From the NCBI RefSeq assembly GCF_025787225.1, contig NZ_CP090958.1:2218550-2282549 (forward strand): DNA of 64,000 nucleotides, given 5' to 3'. Below are positions 1-9,496 of this stretch, piece by piece. How positions within the stretch are numbered: position 1 is the stretch's first letter; every line of letters starts with the position of its first letter. This stretch comes from Saxibacter everestensis (lineage in GTDB: Bacteria > Actinomycetota > Actinomycetes > Actinomycetales > Brevibacteriaceae). A program made the position numbers and the translations under genes. Below the pieces are notes generated by a model, which worked only from the letters and a program-made list of their open reading frames with translations, made no database searches and was not told the DNA's origin.

Positions 1-2
1 AG

Positions 3-995
3 ATTCCCGTCGTTTTCGGCATGATGGGCATTCTCGCGGTGATGGGCCTTGCCGGCGTCCTTGGCCTCTCGAGCCAACCAACCGTGGACAACCCAGTACT
101 CAACACGGAATGGGGCACCCTCGCCTCGATGGGTGCCGTGGCGATCTGGCTCTACATCGGAATGGAATTCGTCGCGCCGCTCGCCGAGGAGATCCGGCAA
201 CCCTGGAAGAACATCCCGCTGGCCATGATTGTCGGGGTGTCGACGATCTTCGTCGTCGACGTGCTCTTCGGTTGGGGCGCGACCCACTATGCCGACCTCG
301 ACGAAATGGCGGCTTCCTCGATCCCGCACGTCGTCGGTGCCACCGCGATCTTCGGCGCCGCGGGCGGATTCATCATGACTGTCGTGACGATCCTCGCCTC
401 GTTCTCCACCGGAAATTCCTACCTCGCTGCGATTCCGCGCATGCTCTACGGACTTGCCAACGAGGGCCTGTTGCCGAAGTGGCTGGCCAAGGTGAGCCGC
501 CGCTCACGCGTTCCATGGACGGGGATGCTCGTCACTGCCGGGTGCATGGCTGCCGTACTCGTCTACTCGACGGTCTCCGACGGCGGAATCGATCTGATCA
601 TCCAGCTCGTCAGCATCGCCTGCACCACCTGGCTGCTCAGCTACATCATCGCCCAGGTCGACGTCCTCGTCCTGCGCCGTCGCTACCCGAACGCGCACCG
701 GCCGTTCAAGACCCCGTTCTACCCAATCCCGCAGGTCATCGGAATTTTCTCGTGCACCTATCTCATCGTCTTCATCGTTCCCGGACTCGAAGCGCGACTC
801 GTGGTTTGGGGAACTGCCGCCGTCATCATCGCCGCGATCGCCATATTCGGGGTGGTCTGGCTCAAGCTCAACCGCCTGCCGCTCTTCACCCCCACGGACC
901 TCGTCCAGACCCAGTCGAACATCATCGAGAGATCAGAGGAACTCGAAGGCAACTACCCGGGCAGAACGACGGACCCGGCCACACGCCGAGTCTGA
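3..995 (+). CDS. APC-family amino acid permease, 5' end outside window
   Basis: The reading frame is open from the first bases, so the start lies outside the window; about 330 C-terminal residues are seen of a family that usually has 450-500. The protein is strongly hydrophobic with several membrane segments, a cytoplasmic loop rich in Arg (near the residues reading LLPKWLAKVSRRSR) and a charged C-terminal tail. The FSTGNSYLAAIPRMLYGLANEGLLP type of stretch is typical of APC amino acid/polyamine antiporters. It is followed 11 bp later by a small unknown gene and then an alcohol dehydrogenase, suggesting one operon for uptake and oxidation of an amine or amino alcohol (inference). Substrate not predictable. 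Confidence 0.85.
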   Translation: MPVVFGMMGILAVMGLAGVLGLSSQPTVDNPVLNTEWGTLASMGAVAIWLYIGMEFVAPLAEEIRQPWKNIPLAMIVGVSTIFVVDVLFGWGATHYADLDEMAASSIPHVVGATAIFGAAGGFIMTVVTILASFSTGNSYLAAIPRMLYGLANEGLLPKWLAKVSRRSRVPWTGMLVTAGCMAAVLVYSTVSDGGIDLIIQLVSIACTTWLLSYIIAQVDVLVLRRRYPNAHRPFKTPFYPIPQVIGIFSCTYLIVFIVPGLEARLVVWGTAAVIIAAIAIFGVVWLKLNRLPLFTPTDLVQTQSNIIERSEELEGNYPGRTTDPATRRV

Positions 996-1006
996 AAACA
1001 GGAATC

Positions 1007-1639
1007 ATGAAGAGCATCACGCGGAAACCGCGGAAGAACGCCCTCGAAGGGGACGGGCCGATCGTCGATCGGGCCCGGCAGGCCCTCCATCAGATCGCGG
1101 CCCAGTTCGGTGAGGTAAGCCACCGTGGGCGGACCCGGGCTCTGGTTACCACTTCCGACGGCATCGACCTGGTCCTCGAATACGAACCGGGAAACTATGT
1201 CTTCTCCCGCGTGTACAACTTGAGGATCAAGACAACACTTCCTTCCGACACAGCAGTTCCGGCAGGCCTCGGGGTGTCCTACAGAGGAGCAGATGCGCCG
1301 GCCTTCGTTTCCGAGGCAGGACTCGGGAAGCCTCGCGGCGAGGTTCGCGCCCCCGTTGCTGAGCGAACTGCTCCCACCGCGGTGATCGATGCGCTCAATA
1401 CGATCGTCCGAGACCACCTTCGCGGTGTTGACCTGGTCTCCTCCCGGGTCGAAATCGAGGGCGGACGCCGGGTGCTTCACCTCACCCCGATGGGTGGATC
1501 CTTCGTCTGGGTTCTCATCCCCCCGATCTTCAAGGCGACTGCCTTTCCGTCAGGGGAACCCGGGCGGATCCTCGAACTCGTCCGCGCCCTCCGGGGATTT
1601 ACCATTGCTGCAACCACACCGAAAGGACATCACGCATGA
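1007..1639 (+). CDS. Hypothetical protein between permease and alcohol dehydrogenase
   Basis: A 210-residue protein starting at the ATG of MKSITRKPRK. It is soluble, with no signal peptide or membrane segment. I do not recognise the family. The stop overlaps the next gene by 4 bp (ATGA), so it is translationally coupled to the alcohol dehydrogenase and sits 11 bp after the permease. It may be an accessory protein of the same pathway. A competing longer frame that runs back into the permease gene was rejected because the upstream part is a shadow of the permease. Confidence 0.7.
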   Translation: MKSITRKPRKNALEGDGPIVDRARQALHQIAAQFGEVSHRGRTRALVTTSDGIDLVLEYEPGNYVFSRVYNLRIKTTLPSDTAVPAGLGVSYRGADAPAFVSEAGLGKPRGEVRAPVAERTAPTAVIDALNTIVRDHLRGVDLVSSRVEIEGGRRVLHLTPMGGSFVWVLIPPIFKATAFPSGEPGRILELVRALRGFTIAATTPKGHHA

Positions 1640-2751
1640 GCACTGTCGACGTCAGGGCAGCTGTCTTCACCGGGCCCAACCAGCCCCTCGAGATCCAGGA
1701 TCTGAGCATCTCCGCCGAGCCGGGGGCGAACGAGGTCCTCGTCAAGCTCGCAGCCTCAGGGGTCTGCCACAGCGACCTGCACGCGCTCGACGGCGAATGG
1801 GAAACTCCTGCTCCCATGGTTCTCGGTCACGAGGGTGCCGGTGTCGTTGTCGCAGTCGGCTCCGAAGTGAGGGATCTCGACATCGACGACCATGTCATTC
1901 TGTCGTGGACCCCTTCGTGCCAGAAGTGCGAATTCTGTGTATCCGGACGTCCGGTGCTGTGCCAGCTGGCGAATGAGACGGCGTACCGGCACGTGTTCTT
2001 CGACGGCAAGACTCGATTGAGCGCGGGCTCTCAGGAGGTCAAGAGCTTCCTCGCCGTGGGATCCTTCGGTGACCACGCCATGGTCCCGGCCTCCGCCGCG
2101 ATCAAGATCCGAAAGGACGCGCCACTGGCCCAGGCCGCGCTCGTCGGATGTGCCGTGACTACCGGGATCGGCGCCGTGGTCAACACCGCAGAGATGGAAC
2201 CCGGCAGTACAGTCCTCGTCGTCGGCTGCGGGGGCGTTGGGCTCAATGTCGTCCAGGGGGCGCGCCTGGCCGGGGCCAGGCAGATCATCGTCGCCGACAT
2301 CAGCAAGGACAAGCTCGAGCTGGGCCGGACCTTCGGGGCCACCCATGCCATCAACAGCAAGGAGAACGACCTCGTCGAGGCGGTTCTCGAACTGACGGGT
2401 GGACGTGGCGTCGACTATGCCTTCGAAGCGATCGGCCTGCCCTTCACGATCGAAGCCTGCTACGAAGCCGTCCGCCGAGGCGGTACCGCTGTGGTCGTCG
2501 GGCAGGTGGCCGACGGGGTGAAGATCTCAATCGACCCCTTCGTCATGAGCGATCAGGAGAAGCGCCTGATCGGTTCGAACTACGGCTCGAGCCGCCAGTC
2601 GATCGATTTCCCGAAGATCATCGACCTGTACATGGAAGGGCTCGTCGATCTCGACTCCATGATCACGGACAGGATCGCGTTGGACGATGTCAATGAAGCG
2701 TTCGACGAGATGCGCCAGGGGCGCGGCATCCGCAGCGTCATCGAGTACTGA
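1636..2751 (+). CDS. Zinc-dependent alcohol dehydrogenase (MDR family)
   Basis: 371 residues, the normal length for medium-chain zinc alcohol dehydrogenases. Catalytic zinc ligands are visible as Cys44 (GVCHSDLH), His65-Glu66 (GHEGAG) and Cys172. The structural zinc lobe has Cys95, Cys98, Cys101 and Cys109. The NAD-binding Rossmann motif GCGGVG is at 197-202. It oxidises an alcohol or formaldehyde-type adduct with NAD in the cytoplasm. Its start overlaps the stop of the preceding unknown gene, so it is the last gene of the permease operon. The class resembles class III/mycothiol or NDMA-type enzymes, but the substrate cannot be read from the sequence. Confidence 0.92.
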   Translation: MSTVDVRAAVFTGPNQPLEIQDLSISAEPGANEVLVKLAASGVCHSDLHALDGEWETPAPMVLGHEGAGVVVAVGSEVRDLDIDDHVILSWTPSCQKCEFCVSGRPVLCQLANETAYRHVFFDGKTRLSAGSQEVKSFLAVGSFGDHAMVPASAAIKIRKDAPLAQAALVGCAVTTGIGAVVNTAEMEPGSTVLVVGCGGVGLNVVQGARLAGARQIIVADISKDKLELGRTFGATHAINSKENDLVEAVLELTGGRGVDYAFEAIGLPFTIEACYEAVRRGGTAVVVGQVADGVKISIDPFVMSDQEKRLIGSNYGSSRQSIDFPKIIDLYMEGLVDLDSMITDRIALDDVNEAFDEMRQGRGIRSVIEY

Positions 2752-2840
2752 CGTAAGTCGTATCGAGTTACCGCCTGAGTGGGCTGGGGGCCGCGAGCCT
2801 GGACATCACGACGCTGCCCCTCAGCATTGCGGCTATCCCG

Positions 2841-3908
2841 TCAGGGCACCTTCACACCGATCGGTTCGCCCTCGACCGGCCCCTCCGTGTTCGGCTTCCA
2901 CCCCAGCTCGGGTGCTACATGCTTCGCGAAGGACTCGAGCAAATGCAGATTGAAGTCGACTCCCAACTGGTTGGGAACAGTCAGCATGAGGGTGTCCGCC
3001 GCCTCGATGGCGGGGTCCTGGCGTAGTTCCTCGATGAGTTTGTCGGGCTCGCCCACATACGTCTTGCCGAACGTGGACCTAAAGCCATCGATGACGCCAA
3101 CCTGATCGGCGCCGTTACCGCTACGGAGTCTGAAAAGCACCCGGTCCTCGTCCGTGAGCACCGGAAACACGCTGCGGCTCACAGACACACGCGGGGCCCC
3201 CGAGTAGCCAGCCGCCTGGTAGGCGGCACGGAACCGATCGATCTGTTCGCGCTGCAGATCGGCGAACGACGCGCCGGTGGCCTCGGTGAGCAGGGTCGAA
3301 CTCATCAGGTTGAGACCCTGAGCCCCAACCCATTCGGCAGAGCTTCGACTACCGGCGCCCCACCAGATCCGTTGCTCAAGTCCGGCCGATCGTGGTTCGA
3401 TAGCCAGACGCGGACCCGAGCCCGGGGCGAGTCCTTCCGCCTCGGCGACCGGCTCGCCCTTGATAGCTCGCATGAAGCGGTCGAACTTCTCCCGGGCGAT
3501 GTCGGCGCCGCGCGGGTCGGTCGAACCGGTGTAGCCGAAGGCCTCCCAGCCGCGATGGGCAGCCTCCGGTGACCCGCGGCTCACCCCAAGAGCGACACGG
3601 CCATCCGCGATCAAGTCAAGGGCAGCAGTCTCCTCGGCGAGCTGAAGCGGATTCTCGTAGCGCATATCGATCACGCCCGTGCCGACCTCGATCCGTTGCG
3701 TGCGCGCCGCAATCGCGCTGAGCAACGGGATCGGCGACGCCGCCTGCTTCGCGAAGTGGTGAACTCGAAAGTAGGCGCCATTGACGCCGATTTCGTCGGC
3801 ACCGACCGCGAGCTCGATGGCCTGATGAAGTGCGGCCCTCGCACCGAAGTTGTCGATCCCGCCCTCCGAACCATAGTGACCGAAACTGAGGAATCCGAAA
3901 GCTCTCAT
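2841..3908 (-). CDS. LLM-class flavin-dependent oxidoreductase
   Basis: Luciferase-like monooxygenase fold enzyme of about 355 residues. The chosen start gives MRAFGFLSFGHYG, the usual N-terminus of this subfamily; a start nine codons further upstream (3935) is possible. Family features include the GTGVIDMRYENPLQLAEE strand-helix region and the RGSPEA flavin-site turn. Such enzymes use FMNH2 or F420 on small organic substrates. It is transcribed convergently with the dehydrogenase operon and divergently from a small effector-binding-like protein. The role is unspecific: oxidoreductase of unknown substrate. Confidence 0.85.
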   Translation of the reverse strand: MRAFGFLSFGHYGSEGGIDNFGARAALHQAIELAVGADEIGVNGAYFRVHHFAKQAASPIPLLSAIAARTQRIEVGTGVIDMRYENPLQLAEETAALDLIADGRVALGVSRGSPEAAHRGWEAFGYTGSTDPRGADIAREKFDRFMRAIKGEPVAEAEGLAPGSGPRLAIEPRSAGLEQRIWWGAGSRSSAEWVGAQGLNLMSSTLLTEATGASFADLQREQIDRFRAAYQAAGYSGAPRVSVSRSVFPVLTDEDRVLFRLRSGNGADQVGVIDGFRSTFGKTYVGEPDKLIEELRQDPAIEAADTLMLTVPNQLGVDFNLHLLESFAKHVAPELGWKPNTEGPVEGEPIGVKVP

Positions 3909-4010
3909 GTCTCGGCAACCTAGTTGAAGGTTCATCTATTCCGCGCGGTCGGCACCGGCGTCTCACCCCGGACTGTCGCTAAGGGCAAGAAAAATGCTAG
4001 ACACGAGGCC

Positions 4011-4454
4011 ATGACTGATTACCCAGCGATGCATGATCTTGGCCGAATCGACGTTGTCGCTCTCTACGAGACTCCTATCCTGAGCCGGGACGTCGCCCTC
4101 GACGTTGACGCGGTGCAAGCTGCCTGGCCAGAGTTCGAGGGGGCTTTCGATTCGCTGCAGGGACGCAAGATGATGGGCCTCATCTACGGTGGCAGCACGG
4201 TGTACCGCTTGGCATCCGTGCGGCTGGATAGAGATAGTGACAACCCTCTCGGCCTGGATGAAACGACGATTCCGGGCGGTGATTACCTTCGGTTGCGTTT
4301 GCGCGGAGACGCGCCGGACATCTATGAGCAGATCTCCGCGGCTTTCGATGCGCTGTTTGCCCTCGCAGACCACGACGCCAATCGGCCGCACATCGAGTCG
4401 TACCGCCGCGAAGGCGAAGTGGACTGCCTTGTGCCGATCGGCTCACCGAGCTGA
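4011..4454 (+). CDS. Small hypothetical protein, possibly effector-binding like
   Basis: 147 residues from the ATG of MTDYPAMHDL, preceded by a GAGG ribosome site. The alternating strand and helix composition, with a YLRLRLRGD strand and an amphipathic C-terminal helix, resembles GyrI/AraC effector-binding-like domains, but this is a weak impression. No membrane segment or signal. It is a single gene divergent from the flavin oxidoreductase. Confidence 0.65.
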   Translation: MTDYPAMHDLGRIDVVALYETPILSRDVALDVDAVQAAWPEFEGAFDSLQGRKMMGLIYGGSTVYRLASVRLDRDSDNPLGLDETTIPGGDYLRLRLRGDAPDIYEQISAAFDALFALADHDANRPHIESYRREGEVDCLVPIGSPS

Positions 4455-4680
4455 CCCAGGGTCCCGGCTAGCCCAGGGGGACGCCGGTCTGGTGTCTTGG
4501 CGATCGTTCGGACGGATCGGTGCGTTGACCGGTTGAGACCACCAGTCGATCCTGACCGGCCTGGCACCGCAGCTCGGTTGACGCTGACCGCTTAAAGTTC
4601 GCGTGAGTTTCGACCGTTCTGGTGGGAACTTGAGCATCCCGACTCTCTAAGGCCGCCGGGCAAACGGGGAACTAACCGCA

Positions 4681-6132
4681 TCAGTTTCCTTGCCGCTGCA
4701 GAGCAATGCGAATTTCCTGGAGCGCTGCTCGGAGTTCGAGGTCGGTCGGTGCACCGTAGCCGAAAACGATACCTTGTCGTTCGGGCGGAGCCGCGCCGTG
4801 ATAGTACGCGCCCAGCGAGGCCACCTCAACGCCTCTTTCTGCGAGGAACGCGACTGTGTCTTCGGCTGTTCTCCCGTCTTCCCAGGAGAGAGTGGCGTGC
4901 AAGCCACCCTCGATACCATCCAAACGGATACGCGGAGCGAGGTCGGCAGTGGCGGCGATGACCAAGGAACGTCGGTGTGCGTACGCTCTCCCGACGCGGG
5001 TCAGGTGACGTCGGAGGCCGCCCCCGCGGAGGAACTCCGCCAGAGCGGTCTGGACTAGTCCGGAAACCGGCTGACCTAAGGTGGCGCGAACATCAATGAC
5101 CCGGGATCGTAACTCGGGGTCGGGGATGACGAGGAAGCCGCAGCGCAACCACGGGGTGAGCGTCTTGGAGAAGCTGCCCATAAGGACGACCCGTCGATCG
5201 TTGTCGAGGGATGCGATGGCGGGCAGCGATGGGGAACCGTGTCGGAATTCGCTGTCGTAGTCGTCTTCGATGATGACCGCGCCGGTCCTCTGACCCCAGG
5301 CGAGCATCGCCAGGCGCGCGGCAACCGGTAGCCTTCCGCCGAGAGGGTACTGATGGCTCGGGGTGAGCAGGACCGCGGAGAACGGACCCGGCGTCCGAGC
5401 CAGTTCGTCAGGATCCATCCCGCCGTTCTTCACCGCAATCGGAACCGGGGTGGCACCGAAGCGGGTGATTACCCTACGCGCGGTGGGATAACCGGGGTTC
5501 TCGGTCGCGATGCGCGCACCCGCCGGGCCATCGTCGCGGAGCCCGAGCAGCAGCAGCCCGAGTCCGTCGCTGGTGCCCGCGTTGACCACGATGTCGTCGG
5601 CGTCGCACTGCACGCCGCGTGCGGCCCGGAGGTGGTCGGCGATGAGCGCGCGCAGTTCTGGGTCGCCCGTGAACGGTGGCGGTACAGACGGCAGATCGCG
5701 CTTGACCGCATTGCGCCAGGCCACCACCCAGTCGTGATTGGTCTGGAAGCTTGTCGACGGGCCCCCCGGAGAAAGATTGATTACCGCCGAAGAACGGTCT
5801 GCCGTGGGCGAAGCCTTCTCCTCAGACGTTCGCGTCGGCCGGTGCAGAGGCGGCGACGATTCAGCCGGGAGATCGTCTGCCACGAAGGTGCCCGAACACG
5901 GCACGCAGACCACGTACCCCTCCCCGGCGAGCTCTTCGTACACCGCCACGACGGTGCCACGCGATACCTTCATCGCGGTCGCCAGTGCCCGCGTAGACGG
6001 CATCGGCTCACCCGCGACTACCTGCCCCGAGAGCAGCGCCGCACGTAGCTGCTCGAGTAGATGCTCGCGCGCGGTACGGGTTGGGGGCCTCAGGGTCTGG
6101 AGCACGAGATTCATCGGGAATGCATGGCGCAT
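4681..6132 (-). CDS. MocR-type GntR/aminotransferase fusion regulator
   Basis: 483 residues with the MocR architecture. A winged helix-turn-helix of the GntR family covers residues 20-85 (PSTRALATAMKVSRGTVVAVYEEL). After a linker comes a fold-type I aminotransferase domain (about 120-475) with the PLP-binding Lys323 in GSFSKTL, and the conserved NPGYPT and EDDYDSEFRH stretches. Regulators of this type sense pyridoxal phosphate or amino compounds and usually control a neighbouring gene. The divergent GNAT-EamA-GNAT operon starts about 150 bp away and is the obvious candidate target (inference). PdxR-type control of B6 synthesis is less likely because no pdxST is nearby. Confidence 0.93.
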   Translation of the reverse strand: MRHAFPMNLVLQTLRPPTRTAREHLLEQLRAALLSGQVVAGEPMPSTRALATAMKVSRGTVVAVYEELAGEGYVVCVPCSGTFVADDLPAESSPPLHRPTRTSEEKASPTADRSSAVINLSPGGPSTSFQTNHDWVVAWRNAVKRDLPSVPPPFTGDPELRALIADHLRAARGVQCDADDIVVNAGTSDGLGLLLLGLRDDGPAGARIATENPGYPTARRVITRFGATPVPIAVKNGGMDPDELARTPGPFSAVLLTPSHQYPLGGRLPVAARLAMLAWGQRTGAVIIEDDYDSEFRHGSPSLPAIASLDNDRRVVLMGSFSKTLTPWLRCGFLVIPDPELRSRVIDVRATLGQPVSGLVQTALAEFLRGGGLRRHLTRVGRAYAHRRSLVIAATADLAPRIRLDGIEGGLHATLSWEDGRTAEDTVAFLAERGVEVASLGAYYHGAAPPERQGIVFGYGAPTDLELRAALQEIRIALQRQGN

Positions 6133-6284
6133 GCCTTCATCTTACTGGTCTACCTAAATCTGCGATTTCTGGCATTGCGAATGGACCGGAAACGCTTTTA
6201 GTGTGAATACACGAGCACACCAGTTCCTCACCCGGTGACTCGCATCACGTACTGATCCGACATTCAGGAAGACCCGAACTTGTC

Positions 6285-6773
6285 ATGACTCAAACCCTGC
6301 CTGTTACTGTGCGCCCGCTCGCCCCGGCCGACGAGGCGCGCTGGCGAGAACTCTTCCGCGGCTACCGCGACTTCTACCGCCTCCAGGAATCGGCGGATGT
6401 CGTCTCGCGCGTGTGGGGCTGGCTGACTACCTCCGAACACGAATGCGAGGCCCTCGTCGCCGAGGGTGAGGACGGCATCGTGGCCATCGGTCACTACCGC
6501 CGTTTCTCGCGCCCCTCCACTGGCACGGTCGGTATCTGGCTCGACGATCTCTTCACAGATCCCGCGGCCCGCGGCAGGGGTGCAGCTCGTGCTCTCATCG
6601 CCCACCTCACCGAGTTAGCAGGCATGGAAGGACGCTCGGTGGTCCGGTGGATCACCGCAGACGACAACCATCCGGCCCAGGCGCTCTACGACCAGGTCGC
6701 GAACCGCACCCACTGGGTCACCTACGAGGCGGCGCCAGCCGCGGCCCGCCTCGAAGAAGAGGTGCAGCGTTGA
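6285..6773 (+). CDS. GNAT-family N-acetyltransferase
   Basis: 162 residues. The acetyl-CoA binding motif A is seen as the DLFTDPAARGRGAARALI stretch (RGRGAA pyrophosphate loop), followed by the C-terminal NHPAQALYDQV motif B. It transfers an acetyl group from acetyl-CoA to an unknown amine. It is the first gene of a short operon with an EamA exporter and a second GNAT enzyme, divergent from a MocR regulator, which suggests detoxification or export of an amino compound (inference). Confidence 0.88.
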   Translation: MTQTLPVTVRPLAPADEARWRELFRGYRDFYRLQESADVVSRVWGWLTTSEHECEALVAEGEDGIVAIGHYRRFSRPSTGTVGIWLDDLFTDPAARGRGAARALIAHLTELAGMEGRSVVRWITADDNHPAQALYDQVANRTHWVTYEAAPAAARLEEEVQR

Positions 6774-6843
6774 CACCGTCGGGCAAGTACGACCGGCCGC
6801 TTGAAGCTTGCAGGCCCAGACGTACTCGATTCACGGGGGCGGA

Positions 6844-7761
6844 ATGATGCAAGTAGGTTCTGGCGATCGGGGCGTCCTGCTTGCAGTTGCGGCAATCTGG
6901 GGTCTGAACTTCGTCTCCGCGACCTACGCACTGGAGTCGTTTACGCCCTGGATGCTCCGGGTGGTGACGTTTCTCGGAGGCGCACTCATTCTTGCCGTCG
7001 TCGCAGCTGCACGAAAAATCTCCCTGAGACTTCTCCGGCCCCGCGACGCGCTCCACCTGGCGATCGCAGGGACTTTCAGCGTTGCGGGTTTCGGGGCACT
7101 CTCAGCGCTTGCGCTATTGAACACTACTGCTGGACGAGCGAGTGTGTGCCTTTACCTCATGCCCATCTGGGTCGCACTCCTCAGCAAAGTGGTGTTACGG
7201 GAAAATCTTGGCCGAAATCGCACAGCTGCGGTGCTGATCGGCATCGCCGGCCTCTCGGTGCTCCTCGTGCCCTTGCTGAAATCGGGATTGTCTTATGGGG
7301 CCCTGGCAGCGACCGGTGCGGGGTTGAGTTGGGCGATCGGCACGGTGTACCTCAAGTGGGCACGAGTGCCATCGCACCAGTTGACGGTCACGATCTGGCA
7401 ACTAGTCGCTGGCGGGATCGTCTCCGTGATCGGAGCCATTCTGTGGCACGAGTCCTTCCCGACGCAGATCACGATGCACGCATCGTGGGGAATCGCGTAC
7501 ACCACAATCATGGGTACGGCAGTCGCCTACCTGCTCTGGTTCGGCGCCATCGCCCGCCTCCCAGCCAGCACCGCCGGGCTCGGGACACTGCTCGTGCCCG
7601 TGTTTGGAATGCTCGCCTCCATTGTGCTCCTCGGCGAACGACCCACGATCACCGACATTATCGGGTTTTCGCTCATCTTTGTTGCCGGACTCCTCGCGCT
7701 CCCATCGCGTGCCCGGACCGCGTCGGCTCACCCATCACCCGCGCCTAGGAAGACTCGATGA
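6844..7761 (+). CDS. EamA/DMT-family transporter
   Basis: About 305 residues with ten hydrophobic segments arranged as two EamA repeats, the standard drug/metabolite transporter layout. I chose the ATG at 6844 (ATGATG with a GGGGGCGGA stretch just before) instead of the longer TTG-started frame. Members export amino acids, metabolites or drugs across the cytoplasmic membrane. It lies 70 bp after a GNAT gene and its stop overlaps the next GNAT gene by 4 bp (ATGA). Confidence 0.88.
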   Translation: MMQVGSGDRGVLLAVAAIWGLNFVSATYALESFTPWMLRVVTFLGGALILAVVAAARKISLRLLRPRDALHLAIAGTFSVAGFGALSALALLNTTAGRASVCLYLMPIWVALLSKVVLRENLGRNRTAAVLIGIAGLSVLLVPLLKSGLSYGALAATGAGLSWAIGTVYLKWARVPSHQLTVTIWQLVAGGIVSVIGAILWHESFPTQITMHASWGIAYTTIMGTAVAYLLWFGAIARLPASTAGLGTLLVPVFGMLASIVLLGERPTITDIIGFSLIFVAGLLALPSRARTASAHPSPAPRKTR

Positions 7762-8456
7762 TAACGACTAACGAATACGGACAACCGATCGGCTGCCCGG
7801 TGCCCGACTGGAGCCCCGCGGCCTTGCCAAAGGCAACGATACTTTCCGGACGGTACTGCACTCTCGAACTCATCGACGTCGACCGGCACGCTGACGACCT
7901 CTACGCCGCATACGCCGCTGCACCCGACGACCGCGACTGGACATATCTTCCGGTCGGCCCGTTCCGGACACCTGAGTCCTACCGCGCCTGGGCCGACGTC
8001 GCAGCCAAGAGTGATGACCCCCGCCACTATGCTGTGATCGACAACGCCACCTGTCGCGCACTCGGCACCCTCTCACTCATGCGACACGATCCCATCAACA
8101 GGGTCATCGAGGTCGGCTACGTTGTCTTCTCCCGTTCCCTCCAGCGCACTCCGATCTCGACCGAGGCGCAGTATCTGCTGATGAGCTACGTACTCAATGA
8201 GCTCGGCTACCGCCGGTATGAGTGGAAGTGCGACAACCTCAACGAACCCTCGCGCAAGGCGGCCGAACGCCTTGGTTTCACGTATGAAGGCACGTTCCGT
8301 CAAGCTACCGTCTACAAGGGGCGCAACCGCGACACCGCCTGGTTCGCGCTCACTGACCGCGACTGGCCCCGCGTGCGCCACGCATTCGAACTATGGCTTG
8401 ATCCGAGGAACTTCGACAGTGACGGCCGCCAGCTCGAAGTGCTGCACACCCGATGA
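7758..8456 (+). CDS. RimJ/RimL-type GNAT acetyltransferase
   Basis: 232 residues. It begins with an NEYGQPIGCPVPDW-type N-terminus and continues with an acetyltransferase-3 (RimJ/RimL) fold; the NEPSRKAAERLGFTYEG motif near residue 160 is the family hallmark. Such enzymes acetylate protein N-termini, ribosomal proteins or small amines. It is translationally coupled to the EamA transporter. Well-supported family call, unknown substrate. Confidence 0.9.
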   Translation: MITTNEYGQPIGCPVPDWSPAALPKATILSGRYCTLELIDVDRHADDLYAAYAAAPDDRDWTYLPVGPFRTPESYRAWADVAAKSDDPRHYAVIDNATCRALGTLSLMRHDPINRVIEVGYVVFSRSLQRTPISTEAQYLLMSYVLNELGYRRYEWKCDNLNEPSRKAAERLGFTYEGTFRQATVYKGRNRDTAWFALTDRDWPRVRHAFELWLDPRNFDSDGRQLEVLHTR

Positions 8457-8529
8457 CGGTGGGAACTGCCGTGGACGCGCTTTGGAGCGCTGCTCGCCGA
8501 CCGGAATGTTGTTTGCAGGCGACACGGCA

Positions 8530-8970
8530 TCAGGGCGTTTGTGTCCCCGAACTCTCCGACGCGGCGAACGCCCACATTACGCCGAACCTGTCGAAGGCCT
8601 GGCCGTACCAGTCACCCCAGGGGGCGAGCTCGAACGGCATGTTCACCGAGCCCCCACCGTCGACGAGTTTCTGGATCAGCGTCCGGGCCTCGTCCGGCGT
8701 GTCCACTCCGTAAAGGAGCGAGTACGCGGTATCGCGCAGCGGCGGAGCGTCCTCCCCGGGCATGGCGTCTCCCCCGGTGATGTCGCCGCCGGGAGTGTGG
8801 AGCGCCGCATGCGCGACTTTCTCCGGATCTGGCGTGAATGGCATGCCCTCGAGGTCCATGTCCCCGTACCTCGTTAGATCAAGTTCACCACCGAACACCT
8901 CCTGCCAATGGGTGAAGGCGTCGGCGGCATTCCCAGGCAGTGCGACGTACGTGGCAAGGGTGGCGCTCAT
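8530..8970 (-). CDS. VOC/PhnB-like glyoxalase-fold protein
   Basis: 146 residues starting MSATLATYVALPG with a GAGGAG ribosome site seven bases before the ATG. It has the PhnB-like VOC fold pattern: AADAFTHWQEVFGGEL near the N-terminus and WGDWYGQAFDRFGVMWAF near the C-terminus. Function is not fixed in this family. A longer frame reaching to 9153 overlaps the toxin gene and was rejected because the ribosome site marks the shorter start. Confidence 0.85.
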   Translation of the reverse strand: MSATLATYVALPGNAADAFTHWQEVFGGELDLTRYGDMDLEGMPFTPDPEKVAHAALHTPGGDITGGDAMPGEDAPPLRDTAYSLLYGVDTPDEARTLIQKLVDGGGSVNMPFELAPWGDWYGQAFDRFGVMWAFAASESSGTQTP

Positions 8971-9097
8971 TGCGGTTCTCCTCATGCAGTGGACCGACCC
9001 GGACTGGTTGGCCGCGTCACACCAGCATGGCACCGGAACCTGCCGGTGCGCAGCTGTTTTCGCAGCATAAAAGTGCGGGATTGATCGGCCGTCTCGA

Positions 9098-9496
9098 TCA
9101 CCACAGGACGCTGATCCCGGCCAGCTTCTCGAAGGCACTGTCGGCCGATACAAGAGGCAACGACTCGATCATGCATTGAGCGGCAATCATCCGATCGAAC
9201 GGATCTCGGTGCTGCCATTCCAGTGAGCCGGCCAGCAGGCTGTGGGCGGCACTGATGTCAACGCTCTCAACACCGAGACGTTCCAGGTGTTGCTCGTACC
9301 CGCGCACCAGAACTTCGGCCTGCGGAAGCTTACCCAATCGTTGCTTAGCAGCGATTTCCCATGCCGACGCCGCGGACACGAAGAGAGCGGTCGTTCGGTC
9401 GGCGAGCAACCCTCGCACCTCGTCCGACAGCGCGTCGGGATCGGTCAGCATCCACAACAGCACATGCGTGTCGATCAGGAGCCGGCGTCCTGTCAC
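9098..9496 (-). CDS. PIN-domain toxin of a Phd-associated toxin-antitoxin pair
   Basis: 132 residues beginning at a GTG that overlaps the antitoxin stop (GTGA). PIN-domain acidic residues are seen in LLIDTHVLLWML (Asp near residue 8), the central Glu of SAASAWEIAAK, and the HRDPFDRMIAAQ stretch near the C-terminus. This is the subgroup usually annotated VapC or type II PIN toxin paired with a Phd/YefM antitoxin; it cleaves RNA. A longer start at 9574 would bury the antitoxin end and is unlikely. Confidence 0.88.
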   Translation of the reverse strand: MTGRRLLIDTHVLLWMLTDPDALSDEVRGLLADRTTALFVSAASAWEIAAKQRLGKLPQAEVLVRGYEQHLERLGVESVDISAAHSLLAGSLEWQHRDPFDRMIAAQCMIESLPLVSADSAFEKLAGISVLW